From Lachnospiraceae bacterium AC3007 (GTDB lineage Bacteria; Bacillota; Clostridia; Lachnospirales; Lachnospiraceae), in NCBI GenBank assembly GCA_000621405.1, contig JHYK01000005.1, forward strand, positions 1 to 64,000: DNA of 64,000 nt. The letters are read 5' to 3'. Made by a program: the position numbers and the translations under genes. Within the stretch, counting starts at the first letter, position 1. Every line of letters starts with the position of its first letter. The notes below the pieces were generated by a model that did no database searches, had not been told where the DNA came from, and was given only the letters and a program-made list of their open reading frames with translations. This document shows, one piece after another, positions 53,535 to 63,295 of this stretch.

Positions 53535-53929
53535 TTTTTAAGAGAGTCTCTTATCTCTCTGAGGAGCAGGATCTCTTCAGCGGGATCCTCTTTGGCGGCT
53601 TCCTCTTCTTCCTTCTTTCTAAGGGCATCTGCTTTATCCTTCATTTTATTGAAGCTCTTGATGATGAGGAAGAGGACTATCGCTGTGATAAGGAAATTGA
53701 TGACAGCCTGGATGAAATTGCCGAACATGAGCTGGGCATCGCCTACACCGACTGAAAGAGATGAAAAATCAAGTCCGCCGCAGACAAGTCCGATCAGGGG
53801 TCCTATGATATCATCGACGACCGAAGTCACGATGGCTGTAAAAGCGCCGCCTATGATGATACCTACGGCCATGCTCATTACATCTCCCTTGGCTATGAAT
53901 TCCTTGAACTCTTTGATGAAAGCTTTCAT
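53531..53929 (-). CDS. mscL: Large-conductance mechanosensitive channel MscL
   Basis: This channel opens under membrane tension to release solutes during osmotic downshock. The 132-residue protein starts with the amphipathic helix and F-I-A-K-G-D-V-M-S-M-A-V-G-I-I-I-G-G-A-F. Two membrane helices are joined by a periplasmic-type loop, and a charged C-terminal helix follows. Length is normal. Confidence 0.95.
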   Translation of the reverse strand: MKAFIKEFKEFIAKGDVMSMAVGIIIGGAFTAIVTSVVDDIIGPLIGLVCGGLDFSSLSVGVGDAQLMFGNFIQAVINFLITAIVLFLIIKSFNKMKDKADALRKKEEEEAAKEDPAEEILLLREIRDSLKK

Positions 53930-53948
53930 TTGAAATGTATCCTCCTTA

Positions 53949-56900
53949 TCAGTCTTTTTCTATTATGGCCTTGTGCCATTCCTGCAGGCTCTTAACTTCG
54001 CCCAGTCCGTTCTTCTTTACATATCCGATACCTTCGGCTGCCGATCTTGCTGCTGCGGCCGTTGTGATATAAGTGACCCTGTTCTTGACAGCGGCTTTTC
54101 TCAGATAGCTGTCGTCATGAGTGGAATCCTTGCCGATAGGGGAGTTCACGACAAGCTGTATATCCCCGTTGGTCATGAAATCCACTATGTTGGGCCTGCC
54201 CTCATGAAGCTTTTTGACCATCTGTGCAGGGATCCCGGCATCTGTGATGCGGTCATGGTTGCCCTTTGTGGCCATGATATTGAATCCGGCGTCATGGAAG
54301 GCTTTGGCAATGGCAGCGACTTCCGGCTTATCAGTCTTATTCAGAGAGATAAGTACAGTTCCTTCCATGGGAAGGATGCTCTTTGCGGCTTCCTGAGCCT
54401 TGTAAAATGCAAGGCCGGTTGACTCAGCCATTCCCAGCACTTCGCCGGTGGATCTCATCTCGGGACCGAGGATCGGATCGACCTCCGGGAACATATTGAA
54501 CGGGAAGACGGCTTCCTTTATGCCGTAGTACGGTATCTCCCTTTCCTTTAATCCCGGTACGGGAGAAGGATTCCCCGTGAGCTCTCCTGTCACTATCTCA
54601 ACAGCGATCGGGACCATCCTGATGCCGCATACCTTTGATACCAGAGGCACGGTACGGCTTGCTCTGGGGTTGGCTTCTATGACAAATACTTTGCCGTCCT
54701 CGATCGCAAACTGTATATTCAGAAGACCCTTGACACCAAGCTCTACAGCCATCCTCTTTGTGTAGTCCTTGATCGTTGCGAGATTATCTGCAGGTATATG
54801 CTTCGAGGGGATAATGCAGGCCGAGTCTCCCGAGTGTATACCGGCAAGCTCGATATGCTCCATCACGGCAGGCACATATGCATGCTCTCCGTCGGATATG
54901 GCATCTGCTTCGCATTCCATGGCATGATGGAGGAATCTGTCGATAAGTATCGGTCTGTCAGGGGTTACTCCGACAGCAGCCTTCATGTATTCTTCCATCT
55001 GGTCATCATCATAGACTACTTCCATTCCTCTTCCGCCAAGCACATATGAAGGGCGGACCATCACAGGATATGAGATCTCGGCAGCTACGGCTTTGGCTTC
55101 CTCGATCGTGGTTGCCATTCCGGACTCCGGCATGGGGATCCCGAGCTTGTCCATCATATTACGGAACTGATCCCTGTCTTCTGCAAGATCTATGACTTCA
55201 GGTGATGTTCCGAGTATACGCACACCGTTCTTTTTCAGTGAAGCGGCAAGGTTTAAGGGAGTCTGTCCTCCGAACTGAGCTATGACCCCGTCAGGCTTTT
55301 CCACTGAGTATATCGAGAGCACATCCTCCAGCGTCAGTGGCTCAAAATACAACCTGTCTGATGTATCATAGTCCGTCGATACCGTTTCGGGGTTGCAGTT
55401 TACAATGATGGTCTCAAATCCCAGCTTTTTCAGGCTCTTTGCGGCATGGACACAGCAATAGTCAAATTCTATACCCTGTCCGATGCGGTTCGGGCCGCCG
55501 CCGAGGATCATGATGCGCTTTTTCCCGCCTTCCTTCGGATCGGCCTTGGATGCCGCGTTGTAGGTCGAGTAGTAATAAGCGCTGTCTTCCGTTCCTGATA
55601 CGTGCACCGCGTCATAAGTCTCCACGACTCCCAGCGCTTCTCTTCTGGTCCTGATCTCATCTTCCGTGATATCCAGTATCTCGGACAGATAACGATCTGA
55701 AAAACCGTCCTTTTTGGCCTGTATCAGCATCTCATCGGGAGGGAGGGTTCCTACATGCTTTAACAGCGCTTCCTCCTCCTCCACGAGCTCCTTCATCTGC
55801 TCGATGAAGTATGTCTTCACATGTGTCGCTTCATTGATCTCTTCCACGGTCGCGCCCTTACGGAGAGCCTCGTACATCTCGAAGTGCCTTTCCGAGTTAG
55901 GGGTTGCCAGCCTGTGGAGCAGCTCTTTTTTGGTAAGAGAATCATAACCTTTGACGTGTCCGAGACCGTAACGGTTCTTTTCAAGAGAGCGGATGGCCTT
56001 CTGAAGAGCTTCTTTGTAGTTCTTTCCAATGGACATGACTTCTCCAACAGCCCTCATCTGGGTTCCGAGCTTGTCATCGACGCCTTTGAACTTTTCAAAG
56101 GCCCATCTTGCGAACTTGATGACGACAAAATCGCCTCCGGGTTTGTACTGTGACAGATCGCCCCATACGCTGTCCTTCAGATCCTTCAGAGTAAGTCCGG
56201 TAGCAAGCTTTGCTGATACAAGCGCTATCGGGAAGCCGGTTGCTTTGGAGGCAAGGGCAGATGATCTGGAGGTCCGGGGATTGATCTCTATCACTATGAT
56301 CCTGCCGGTTTTGGGATCGTGAGCAAACTGAACGTTTGTACCGCCGATAACACCGATATGCTCAACTATCTTATAGGCCTGCTCCTGAAGCCTTTTCTGT
56401 ACTTCCTCGGATATGGTGAGCATCGGTGCCGTACAGAAGGAATCACCGGTATGTACGCCCATGGGATCCACGTTCTCGATAAAGCAGACCGTTATCATGT
56501 TGTTGTCCTTATCGCGGACGACCTCAAGCTCGAGCTCTTCCCAGCCCAGTACGCATTCCTCTACAAGGACCTGATGTACGAGAGAAGCCTGAAGTCCGCG
56601 GGCGCAGACTGTTTTTAATTCTTCTATATTATATACAAGGCCTCCGCCTGCGCCGCCCATCGTGTAGGCGGGTCTGAGTACTACGGGATAGCCAAGCTTT
56701 TCGGCAATGCCGAGGGCCTCATCCACGGAATAAGCGACTTCGGATCTGGCCATTTCTATGCCGAGACTGTCCATGGTCTTCTTGAATTCAACCCTGTCCT
56801 CGCCTCTTTCTATGGCATCTACCTGTACGCCTATGACCTTGACGCCGTATTTGTCCAGGACACCCGCCTTGTTGAGCTCAGCGCAGAGGTTAAGACCGCT

Positions 56901-57179
56901 CTGTCCTCCAAGGTTCGGAAGCAGGGCATCCGGGCGCTCTTTTTCGATTATCTGTGTAAGTCTGTCGACATTCAGCGGCTCTATGTAAGTGACATCGGCG
57001 GTCTCCGGATCCGTCATGATAGTCGCCGGATTTGAATTAACCAGGACGATTTCATAACCCAGGCTTTTCAGCGCCTTACAGGCCTGAGTTCCCGAGTAGT
57101 CAAACTCACAGGCCTGTCCTATTATGATCGGACCCGAGCCTATGATCAGTACCTTGTGAATGTCTGTTCTCTGTGCCAT
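53949..57179 (-). CDS. carB: Carbamoyl-phosphate synthase large subunit
   Basis: The protein makes carbamoyl phosphate for arginine and pyrimidine synthesis. The 1076 residues contain two ATP-grasp halves with the duplicated P-G-S/T-T-like nucleotide-binding segments (I-G-S-G-P-I-I-I-G-Q-A and L-G-G-G-P-N-R-I-G-Q-G), a linking oligomerisation domain, and a C-terminal MGS-like allosteric domain. I place the start at 57179, behind GGGAGGGG, eight residues inside the longest frame. carA is not in the window. Confidence 0.96.
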   Translation of the reverse strand: MAQRTDIHKVLIIGSGPIIIGQACEFDYSGTQACKALKSLGYEIVLVNSNPATIMTDPETADVTYIEPLNVDRLTQIIEKERPDALLPNLGGQSGLNLCAELNKAGVLDKYGVKVIGVQVDAIERGEDRVEFKKTMDSLGIEMARSEVAYSVDEALGIAEKLGYPVVLRPAYTMGGAGGGLVYNIEELKTVCARGLQASLVHQVLVEECVLGWEELELEVVRDKDNNMITVCFIENVDPMGVHTGDSFCTAPMLTISEEVQKRLQEQAYKIVEHIGVIGGTNVQFAHDPKTGRIIVIEINPRTSRSSALASKATGFPIALVSAKLATGLTLKDLKDSVWGDLSQYKPGGDFVVIKFARWAFEKFKGVDDKLGTQMRAVGEVMSIGKNYKEALQKAIRSLEKNRYGLGHVKGYDSLTKKELLHRLATPNSERHFEMYEALRKGATVEEINEATHVKTYFIEQMKELVEEEEALLKHVGTLPPDEMLIQAKKDGFSDRYLSEILDITEDEIRTRREALGVVETYDAVHVSGTEDSAYYYSTYNAASKADPKEGGKKRIMILGGGPNRIGQGIEFDYCCVHAAKSLKKLGFETIIVNCNPETVSTDYDTSDRLYFEPLTLEDVLSIYSVEKPDGVIAQFGGQTPLNLAASLKKNGVRILGTSPEVIDLAEDRDQFRNMMDKLGIPMPESGMATTIEEAKAVAAEISYPVMVRPSYVLGGRGMEVVYDDDQMEEYMKAAVGVTPDRPILIDRFLHHAMECEADAISDGEHAYVPAVMEHIELAGIHSGDSACIIPSKHIPADNLATIKDYTKRMAVELGVKGLLNIQFAIEDGKVFVIEANPRASRTVPLVSKVCGIRMVPIAVEIVTGELTGNPSPVPGLKEREIPYYGIKEAVFPFNMFPEVDPILGPEMRSTGEVLGMAESTGLAFYKAQEAAKSILPMEGTVLISLNKTDKPEVAAIAKAFHDAGFNIMATKGNHDRITDAGIPAQMVKKLHEGRPNIVDFMTNGDIQLVVNSPIGKDSTHDDSYLRKAAVKNRVTYITTAAAARSAAEGIGYVKKNGLGEVKSLQEWHKAIIEKD

Positions 57180-57218
57180 TTGGTGATCCCCTCCCATTGT
57201 CATTTGACCGCAATATAT

Positions 57219-57270
57219 ATCCTTTGATTATAAATATGACAGACTGTTAAGATCAGTCTGTCATATTTGC
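57219..57270 (-). terminator. Hairpin between thrS and carB
   Basis: AAATATGACAGACTG (57232-57246) pairs perfectly with CAGTCTGTCATATTT (57254-57268). It is likely the thrS terminator, though the T-tract on the minus strand is weak. Confidence 0.65.
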
Positions 57271-57277
57271 GGAAATC

Positions 57278-59065
57278 TTATTTTATCTCATCCGTGGAAG
57301 TGATGAGGTCTATCGTATGTTCCTCGTTCATCTTCCGACACATCGCCTTCAGTTGATCGAGCGTAACACCGTGAAGCTGCTGTTTTACGCCTCGTATATT
57401 GATGGAGACGGTTCTCTCCTCCACCTCCTTATCACCGACCACAAGAATGTAAGGATCCTTAAGATTCTTGTATTCCTTGATCTTTTCGTTCATGTTCTTG
57501 TCAGCGGTATCACATTCTGCCCTGACACCGATATTTTCAAGGAGGTGCTTTACCTCAAGAGCATAATCATTATGCTCCACCCTTATAGGAACGATCCCGA
57601 CCTGATAAGGCGAGAGCCAGAAAGGAAAAGCGCCCTTGAAATTCTCTATCAGGATGCCGATGAATCTCTCGAGAGAACCGAAGATGGCTCTGTGTATGAC
57701 CACGGGCTGGACCATCTTTCCCGTCTGATCCTGATAGGTAAGCTCGAAATTATGAGGGAGCTGGAAGTCCAGCTGTATGGTGCCGCACTGCCATTCGCGG
57801 CCGATGGCATCTTTTATCTGAAGGTCTATCTTGGGACCGTAGAATGCCCCGTCACCTTCATTGATCTCGTAGCCGCCCTCTCCGTATTTCTTATCAAGTA
57901 TCCTCTTAAGAGCCGCTTCGGCCTGATCCCAGTCCTTGATATCTCCCATGAAATCCTCGGGTCTGGTGGACAGCTCCGCCCTGTAGCTGACCCCGAAGGT
58001 GGAATAGATCTCATCGGCTATGGATATGATGTTTTCTATCTCCTCTTCGATCTGGGCAACGGAGACAAAGGTATGATCATCATCCTGACGGAATGCCTGC
58101 ACGCGGAACAGACCGTTCAGCGCGCCGCTCTTTTCTTTCCTGTGGACCATATCCAGCTCGTTGTATCTTATGGGAAGCTCTCTGTAAGAATGGTTCGTGC
58201 GGGCGTATGTCATCATGGCATTGGGGCAGTTCATAGGCTTGGCAGCCATGACATCGTCCGCATCAGGAGTCCACGTGGTGCCGGGAACGATGAACATGTT
58301 GTCCTTGTAATGAGCCCAGTGTCCGGAGATAAGCCACAGCTTGCGGTTGTTGATCACAGGCGCGGATATCTCCTGGTAGCCGTTCCTGTCGTGTATCCCG
58401 CGCCAGTATTCAATAAGCGTGCGGTACAGTCTCCAGCCTCTCGGGAGCCAGTAGGGCATTCCGGGAGCAGTCTCATGGAACATGAAGAGCTGAAGCTCGG
58501 GGCCGAGCTTTTTGTGATCCCTCTCTTCCGCTTCTTTTATAAATGCAAGATGAGACTTAAGCTCATCCTTTGAAGGGAAGGCATAGATGTATATCCTCTG
58601 CATGGAGTCTTTTTCGGGATCGCCTCTCCAGTAAGCGGCAGAAACGGATTTGACCTTGAATGCCGTCTGTAAAAGCTCGGTGGAATTCTCCACATGAGGA
58701 CCCCGGCAGAGATCCACATAATCATCTCCGGTATAATATATACTGATAGTCTCTTCTTCGGGGAGATCTTCTATGATCTCCTTTTTATATCTCTGATCCT
58801 TAAAAAGATCCAAAGCCTCGCTTTTGGAGACTTCTTTTCTTGTCCAGGTCTCTTTGCGCTTCAGTATCTCGCGCATCTTTTCTTCTATAGCGGGAAAATC
58901 TTCTGTAGAAGCGGGTCTGGGGAGCACAAAATCATAATATGCCCCGTCCGCTATCTGCGGTCCGATCGCATATTGGACATCCTTCCCGTAAATCTCGATA
59001 ACAGCCTTTGCCAGGACATGTGCCAGCGAATGCCGGTACAGCGATAAAAACTCTTCTCTCTCCAT
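57278..59065 (-). CDS. thrS: Threonyl-tRNA synthetase lacking the TGS domain
   Basis: This 595-residue protein has the editing-type domain (H-S-L-A-H-V-L-A-K-A-V-I and Y-V-D-L-C-R-G-P-H-V), the class II core (N-C-P-N-A-M-M-T, then F-R-V-Q-A-F-R-Q-D-D-D-H) and the C-terminal anticodon-binding domain. The N-terminal ubiquitin-like TGS domain of most ThrS is absent, since the protein begins directly at the editing domain. No T-box leader is seen in the 50-base gap from ctpA, so expression probably follows an upstream promoter. Confidence 0.95.
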   Translation of the reverse strand: MEREEFLSLYRHSLAHVLAKAVIEIYGKDVQYAIGPQIADGAYYDFVLPRPASTEDFPAIEEKMREILKRKETWTRKEVSKSEALDLFKDQRYKKEIIEDLPEEETISIYYTGDDYVDLCRGPHVENSTELLQTAFKVKSVSAAYWRGDPEKDSMQRIYIYAFPSKDELKSHLAFIKEAEERDHKKLGPELQLFMFHETAPGMPYWLPRGWRLYRTLIEYWRGIHDRNGYQEISAPVINNRKLWLISGHWAHYKDNMFIVPGTTWTPDADDVMAAKPMNCPNAMMTYARTNHSYRELPIRYNELDMVHRKEKSGALNGLFRVQAFRQDDDHTFVSVAQIEEEIENIISIADEIYSTFGVSYRAELSTRPEDFMGDIKDWDQAEAALKRILDKKYGEGGYEINEGDGAFYGPKIDLQIKDAIGREWQCGTIQLDFQLPHNFELTYQDQTGKMVQPVVIHRAIFGSLERFIGILIENFKGAFPFWLSPYQVGIVPIRVEHNDYALEVKHLLENIGVRAECDTADKNMNEKIKEYKNLKDPYILVVGDKEVEERTVSINIRGVKQQLHGVTLDQLKAMCRKMNEEHTIDLITSTDEIK

Positions 59066-59115
59066 GTGTCAGGTGATCCTCCGGAATCTAGTATACCTAA
59101 CACGGGATTATAACA

Positions 59116-60372
59116 TTATTTTTGTAATTCTTTCAAGGCGGCCTCAAGCTGATTGTCGGATCCGTCCTTCAGGTAGGCTTCCGCATCCAGCTCAAGCGTG
59201 ATATCGGGTTCGATCCCTATCTCATGTATGGTCTCATCGTTCGGAAGGTAATACTTTCCTACGGTAAATTCTATCGCCGTCCCGTCTCCGAGACCGTAAG
59301 TATTCTGTATGATCCCTTTTCCGTAGGTCTTTGTTCCGAGGACGGTAGCCTTATCATAGTCTTTCATGGCTCCCGTGAGGATCTCTGCTGCGGAAGCCGT
59401 ATTCTGGTTTACGAGTATGATGACGGGGATAGTGATCTCGTTTCTCCCGTCAGAGGTCCATTCGTAACGTCTTCCGTCCTTTGTCTCGGAATATGCGATC
59501 ATCCCCTTCGGCAGCATCTGCGATCCGATATCAGCGCATGCATCCACGAGACCGCCGGGATTGCTCCTCAAGTCAAGGATGAGAGAGCGCATACCTTCTT
59601 TTTCAAGGGCCTCTTTTGCTTCTTTGAACTGGGATACGGTGATCTCGTCAAATTCTTCTATCCTTATATAACCGATCTTGTTCTTTTCGTCCTCCATGCG
59701 TGAATCAACGGTTTTTACCTCCACCTTGACTCTTTTCAGAGTAAAGAAAAGCTCTTCCTGATCGCGGAGGACCTTGATCTCAACGGTGGTCCCTGTTTCT
59801 CCTTTTACATGATTGGCGACTTCTTCCGCGTTCCATTCAGTGGCGTCTTCGCCGTTGACTTCCAGGAAATAATCTCCCTCCTGAAGGCCGGCCTGATCTG
59901 CCGAATAGCCTTCCATGATCGAAGCGATGTAGCATACGCCGACTTCTTCGTCCATGCCTATGGTACAGCCGATCCCGGAGAATTCCCCTGCGCTGTCCTC
60001 TCTGGAGCGGGTAAGCTCTTCCTGTGTATAATATGCGGCATACTTGTCTCCGAGAGAGCTGACTATGCCCTTGTATATTCCGTCGGCTTCGGAGACAGAT
60101 TCTCTCTCGCCCATATAATACTTGTCTATGACGGATTCAAGAGTTCCTATCTTTTTCTGAGTCTCAAGGGACAGAGAGTTTGAAAAACGGAAGGTCGCAA
60201 AGTATATGCCAAGTACAAGGATGATCCCGACTGCGAAGCCCAAAACAAAAGGAAGAAGAGGGAATGGCCTTTTTTGCTTCGGCACCGGGGTATTATTGTA
60301 GTACGGCGGCACTTCCCTTAGTTCGTATTGTCCTTTTCCGGTTTTTTCCCAGGTCTTGTCGTTCATTTCCAC
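59116..60372 (-). CDS. ctpA: C-terminal processing protease, S41 family
   Basis: This 418-residue membrane-anchored serine protease has one N-terminal transmembrane helix (about 35-63), a PDZ domain (about 125-210) and the S41 catalytic domain. The catalytic Ser lies in N-T-A-S-A-A-E and the Lys in G-T-K-T-Y-G-K-G. Such proteases act outside the membrane and often cut cell-wall hydrolases or signalling proteins. The position after the M23 peptidase and ftsEX matches the common Firmicutes arrangement of ftsE-ftsX-M23-ctp. Confidence 0.93.
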   Translation of the reverse strand: MEMNDKTWEKTGKGQYELREVPPYYNNTPVPKQKRPFPLLPFVLGFAVGIILVLGIYFATFRFSNSLSLETQKKIGTLESVIDKYYMGERESVSEADGIYKGIVSSLGDKYAAYYTQEELTRSREDSAGEFSGIGCTIGMDEEVGVCYIASIMEGYSADQAGLQEGDYFLEVNGEDATEWNAEEVANHVKGETGTTVEIKVLRDQEELFFTLKRVKVEVKTVDSRMEDEKNKIGYIRIEEFDEITVSQFKEAKEALEKEGMRSLILDLRSNPGGLVDACADIGSQMLPKGMIAYSETKDGRRYEWTSDGRNEITIPVIILVNQNTASAAEILTGAMKDYDKATVLGTKTYGKGIIQNTYGLGDGTAIEFTVGKYYLPNDETIHEIGIEPDITLELDAEAYLKDGSDNQLEAALKELQK

Positions 60373-60385
60373 TCCTTAGATCTTA

Positions 60386-61720
60386 TCATTTCAGGTATTT
60401 CCACGGATTCACATATGAACCGTTTTCTCTAACTCCGAAGTGAAGGTGCGGTCCGGTACTCCTGCCCGTGGAGCCCACGGATCCGATCCTGTCGCCGGCG
60501 GAAACCTCCTGTCCGGCTGATACATTAAGCGATGATGCATGCATATATACGGTTATTATATCAGAACCATGGTCGATCATGATATAGTTACCCATGGTAG
60601 AGGAATATGACGCTGCGATGACGGTTCCGTCGGCAGCGGCTTTGATCGGCGATCCCGAAGGAGCCGCCATATCCACTCCGTTATGCATCATCTCCACTCC
60701 GAGTGTGGGATGATTCCTCATGCCGTAATCATCGGAGATACGGGTATAGCCCGGAGCCGGCCATACAAACTGTCCGCCCCCGTATTGTCTGCGGTTCGCC
60801 TCGGCGAGAGCTGCCTGCTGTTGCTTTATGGCCTGCTCTATCGCGGCGATCTCAGCATCCTGCTGGGCTATCATGGCCTGATATTCCCTGACCTGTTCCT
60901 CTTTGCTTCCGATCTCTGCGCTGTACAGGTTGATCTCGGTTTCCTTTGCAGAGATCAGATCGGACATATCATCTTTTTTATCCTGAGCCTCTGACTGCTT
61001 TTCTTCCAGCTCAGTCTGTTTTTCTTCCAGGACAGCCTTGCTTTCCTCCATCGCCTCCCGGGCCTCGTTCGCACTGTCCACGGCAGCTGCATATTCATCC
61101 AGCTTTTCTCTGTCATAATCCAGTATTTTGGAGATATAATGTGTCCTGTTCAAAAGATCACTGACGCTTTGCGAAGTGACAAGGATCTCCAGAAAGGTGG
61201 ATTTGCTGGCAAGATACATGAATTTGACCTGATCTTTTATGTTTTCATATTCTTCTTCACGAGTCTGCTCGGCCTCTTCAAGCGCGTCTTCTGCCTCCTC
61301 GAGGGACTGGCGGGCGTCGTCCAGCTGTATCTCGTTTTCGGAGATGGATTCATTGATCGCGTCGAGATCGTCCTGTATCTGCTCCATGGCAGCATCGAGG
61401 GTCGCAACATACGTCACCACATCATTTTTTTCTTTCTGGAGAGAACCTATGACCTGCTGTACGCTTGCCATGCCTGATGCAAGGGTGCTCTTTGTCTGAT
61501 TGGCTTTTTCCTTGGCGGCCTTTGATTCCTCGATCTGCCTCTTTATCTCATTTATCTCCGATGATGAATCGGAGCTCTTGTCGTCGTCATCATCGTCATC
61601 ATCATCGTCCTCGTCTGCATACGCAGCGTATGAGGGCAGCAATATAAATTGTGCCATGCACAGGGACATGCACAGCACAAAAATATACATTCGTTTTATC
61701 AGAAGAGTTCTAAGATTCAT
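60386..61720 (-). CDS. EnvC-like coiled-coil M23 peptidase
   Basis: This 444-residue secreted protein has a signal peptide (about 1-36), then a stretch of ten consecutive aspartates, a long coiled coil (about 55-315) and an M23 domain. The zinc-site motifs are H-N-G-V-D (near residue 346) and H-L-H-F (near 426). It resembles EnvC or the PcsB/M23 activators controlled by FtsEX during cell division. It overlaps ftsX by 4 bases, which supports that link. The poly-Asp run may bind calcium. Confidence 0.9.
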   Translation of the reverse strand: MNLRTLLIKRMYIFVLCMSLCMAQFILLPSYAAYADEDDDDDDDDDDKSSDSSSEINEIKRQIEESKAAKEKANQTKSTLASGMASVQQVIGSLQKEKNDVVTYVATLDAAMEQIQDDLDAINESISENEIQLDDARQSLEEAEDALEEAEQTREEEYENIKDQVKFMYLASKSTFLEILVTSQSVSDLLNRTHYISKILDYDREKLDEYAAAVDSANEAREAMEESKAVLEEKQTELEEKQSEAQDKKDDMSDLISAKETEINLYSAEIGSKEEQVREYQAMIAQQDAEIAAIEQAIKQQQAALAEANRRQYGGGQFVWPAPGYTRISDDYGMRNHPTLGVEMMHNGVDMAAPSGSPIKAAADGTVIAASYSSTMGNYIMIDHGSDIITVYMHASSLNVSAGQEVSAGDRIGSVGSTGRSTGPHLHFGVRENGSYVNPWKYLK

Positions 61721-62616
61721 ACCCTCAGATGTCTGCGGACAGTGATCGCGCTTCCCACGAATCCTATCCCGACTCCCAATATCAGAGCGATGGGAACCAG
61801 AGTATAGAATATCTGCTCGACTGGAAGAAAGGCGAGAATGGAATTAAGAACAGCAAACTCCTGCATTACGTATCCGATGGCTCTGTTGTATATGTAATAG
61901 ATGATCACAAGAGGTATGGCTGCGCCCACCATTCCCAGTATGATACCTTCAAAAAGGAACGGAGAGCGTACCACAAAATCAGTAGCTCCGATCAGCTTCA
62001 TGATGGCGATCTCTTCCCTTCTCACGGATATGCCGATAGCAACGGTGTTGCTTATAAGGAAGATAGAGACCGCAAAAAGGATAAAGATGATGGCCAGAGA
62101 TACGTAACTTACAAGGCTGTTGGCGACGCTCAGCGTATTTGCAACATTTGCGGATTTGTGTATCTCCTTGACCCCGTCAAGACTGGAGATATATTCCACC
62201 AGCTGCTCCTGCATTGAGACATCACTGAGGTAGACCTCGTAGTTTGCGTCATCCTCAAGAGGATTGTCATCTCCGAAGGTGTCGGCATATTCTCCGAGAT
62301 ACTCATCCTTGAAATCAGCCCATGCCTGCTCCGCAGATACAAATACGACGCGGGAGACCTCAGCTCTCATGCTTATCTCCTGACCGATCGTCTGGATCTG
62401 TTCGTCCGTGATCTCGGGATCGAAGAAGACCGTGACGGCAACACCCGACTCTGCCTGATGTATTATATTCTGGAAATTCACCATTACTGAGTAGAATATC
62501 CCGAAAAGGAAAATACAGGCCGATATAGTGGCGATAGTAGCCAGCGAGAAGACTTTGTTGCGGAAAATTGATTTGATCCCCTGCTGGAGAGTGTAGAATA
62601 AAGTACTAATCCTCAT
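61717..62616 (-). CDS. ftsX: Cell-division protein FtsX
   Basis: The 299-residue membrane protein has an N-terminal transmembrane segment, a large external domain (about 45-160) and three C-terminal transmembrane segments, the FtsX topology. With FtsE it transmits ATP-driven shape changes to the external peptidoglycan hydrolase. It overlaps ftsE by 11 bases. Confidence 0.94.
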   Translation of the reverse strand: MRISTLFYTLQQGIKSIFRNKVFSLATIATISACIFLFGIFYSVMVNFQNIIHQAESGVAVTVFFDPEITDEQIQTIGQEISMRAEVSRVVFVSAEQAWADFKDEYLGEYADTFGDDNPLEDDANYEVYLSDVSMQEQLVEYISSLDGVKEIHKSANVANTLSVANSLVSYVSLAIIFILFAVSIFLISNTVAIGISVRREEIAIMKLIGATDFVVRSPFLFEGIILGMVGAAIPLVIIYYIYNRAIGYVMQEFAVLNSILAFLPVEQIFYTLVPIALILGVGIGFVGSAITVRRHLRV

Positions 62617-63292
62617 CGATATACTCTCCCTTCTCCTGATCAGCCAGGATCACGCCTTTTTTCATTGTAATGACTCTTTTCTGCATGGCATTGACGATCT
62701 CTCTGTTATGTGTGACGACGAGGACCGTGGTCCCGTTCCTGTTGATCTTTTCCAGCAGCTTCATTATATCCCAGGAATTCTTGGGATCGAGATTACCGGT
62801 GGGCTCGTCTGCAAGAAGGATGGGAGGCTTGTTGATGATGGCACGCGCCACCGCAACTCTCTGCTGCTCACCACCGGAGAGCTCTCTGGGCTTTGAGCTG
62901 TATTTTTCGGCAAGGCCGACGGTCGACAGCACCTGAGGAACATTCCTTTTGATCTCTCTGCCGGGAACGGACACGACTCTTTGCGCAAAGGCAACGTTTT
63001 CGTAAACGTTTCTGTCCTTTAACAGGCGGAAATCCTGAAACACGCATCCGATATTACGGCGGTATTTCGGTATCCTGCCATGACGGAGCCTTGTCACATC
63101 GGTGTTGTTCACGATGATGTGTCCGGATGTAGGCTTTAATTCCCTGAGCAGGAGCTTGATCAGGGTACTTTTTCCGCTCCCTGAGTCTCCGACTATAAAT
63201 ACAAACTCCCCGGCGTCTATGTTAAGACTTATGCCGTTAAGCGCCGGAGCACCAGTGCTGTACGTCTTCACGACGTCTTCCAATAAGATCAT
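62606..63292 (-). CDS. ftsE: Cell-division ATP-binding protein FtsE
   Basis: The 228-residue ABC ATPase has Walker [10 protein letters not shown] (36-44), signature L-S-G-G-E-Q-Q-R and Walker [12 protein letters not shown]. It partners FtsX. The start lies 3 bases after the stop of the upstream glycosyltransferase gene. Confidence 0.95.
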   Translation of the reverse strand: MILLEDVVKTYSTGAPALNGISLNIDAGEFVFIVGDSGSGKSTLIKLLLRELKPTSGHIIVNNTDVTRLRHGRIPKYRRNIGCVFQDFRLLKDRNVYENVAFAQRVVSVPGREIKRNVPQVLSTVGLAEKYSSKPRELSGGEQQRVAVARAIINKPPILLADEPTGNLDPKNSWDIMKLLEKINRNGTTVLVVTHNREIVNAMQKRVITMKKGVILADQEKGEYIDED

Positions 63293-63295
63293 ATA

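Noticed and set aside
57317-58573. 418-codon plus-strand frame
   Set aside because: It is antisense to thrS and has no recognisable motif.
59066-59115. T-box leader for thrS
   Set aside because: The gap is only 50 bases, too short for a T-box.
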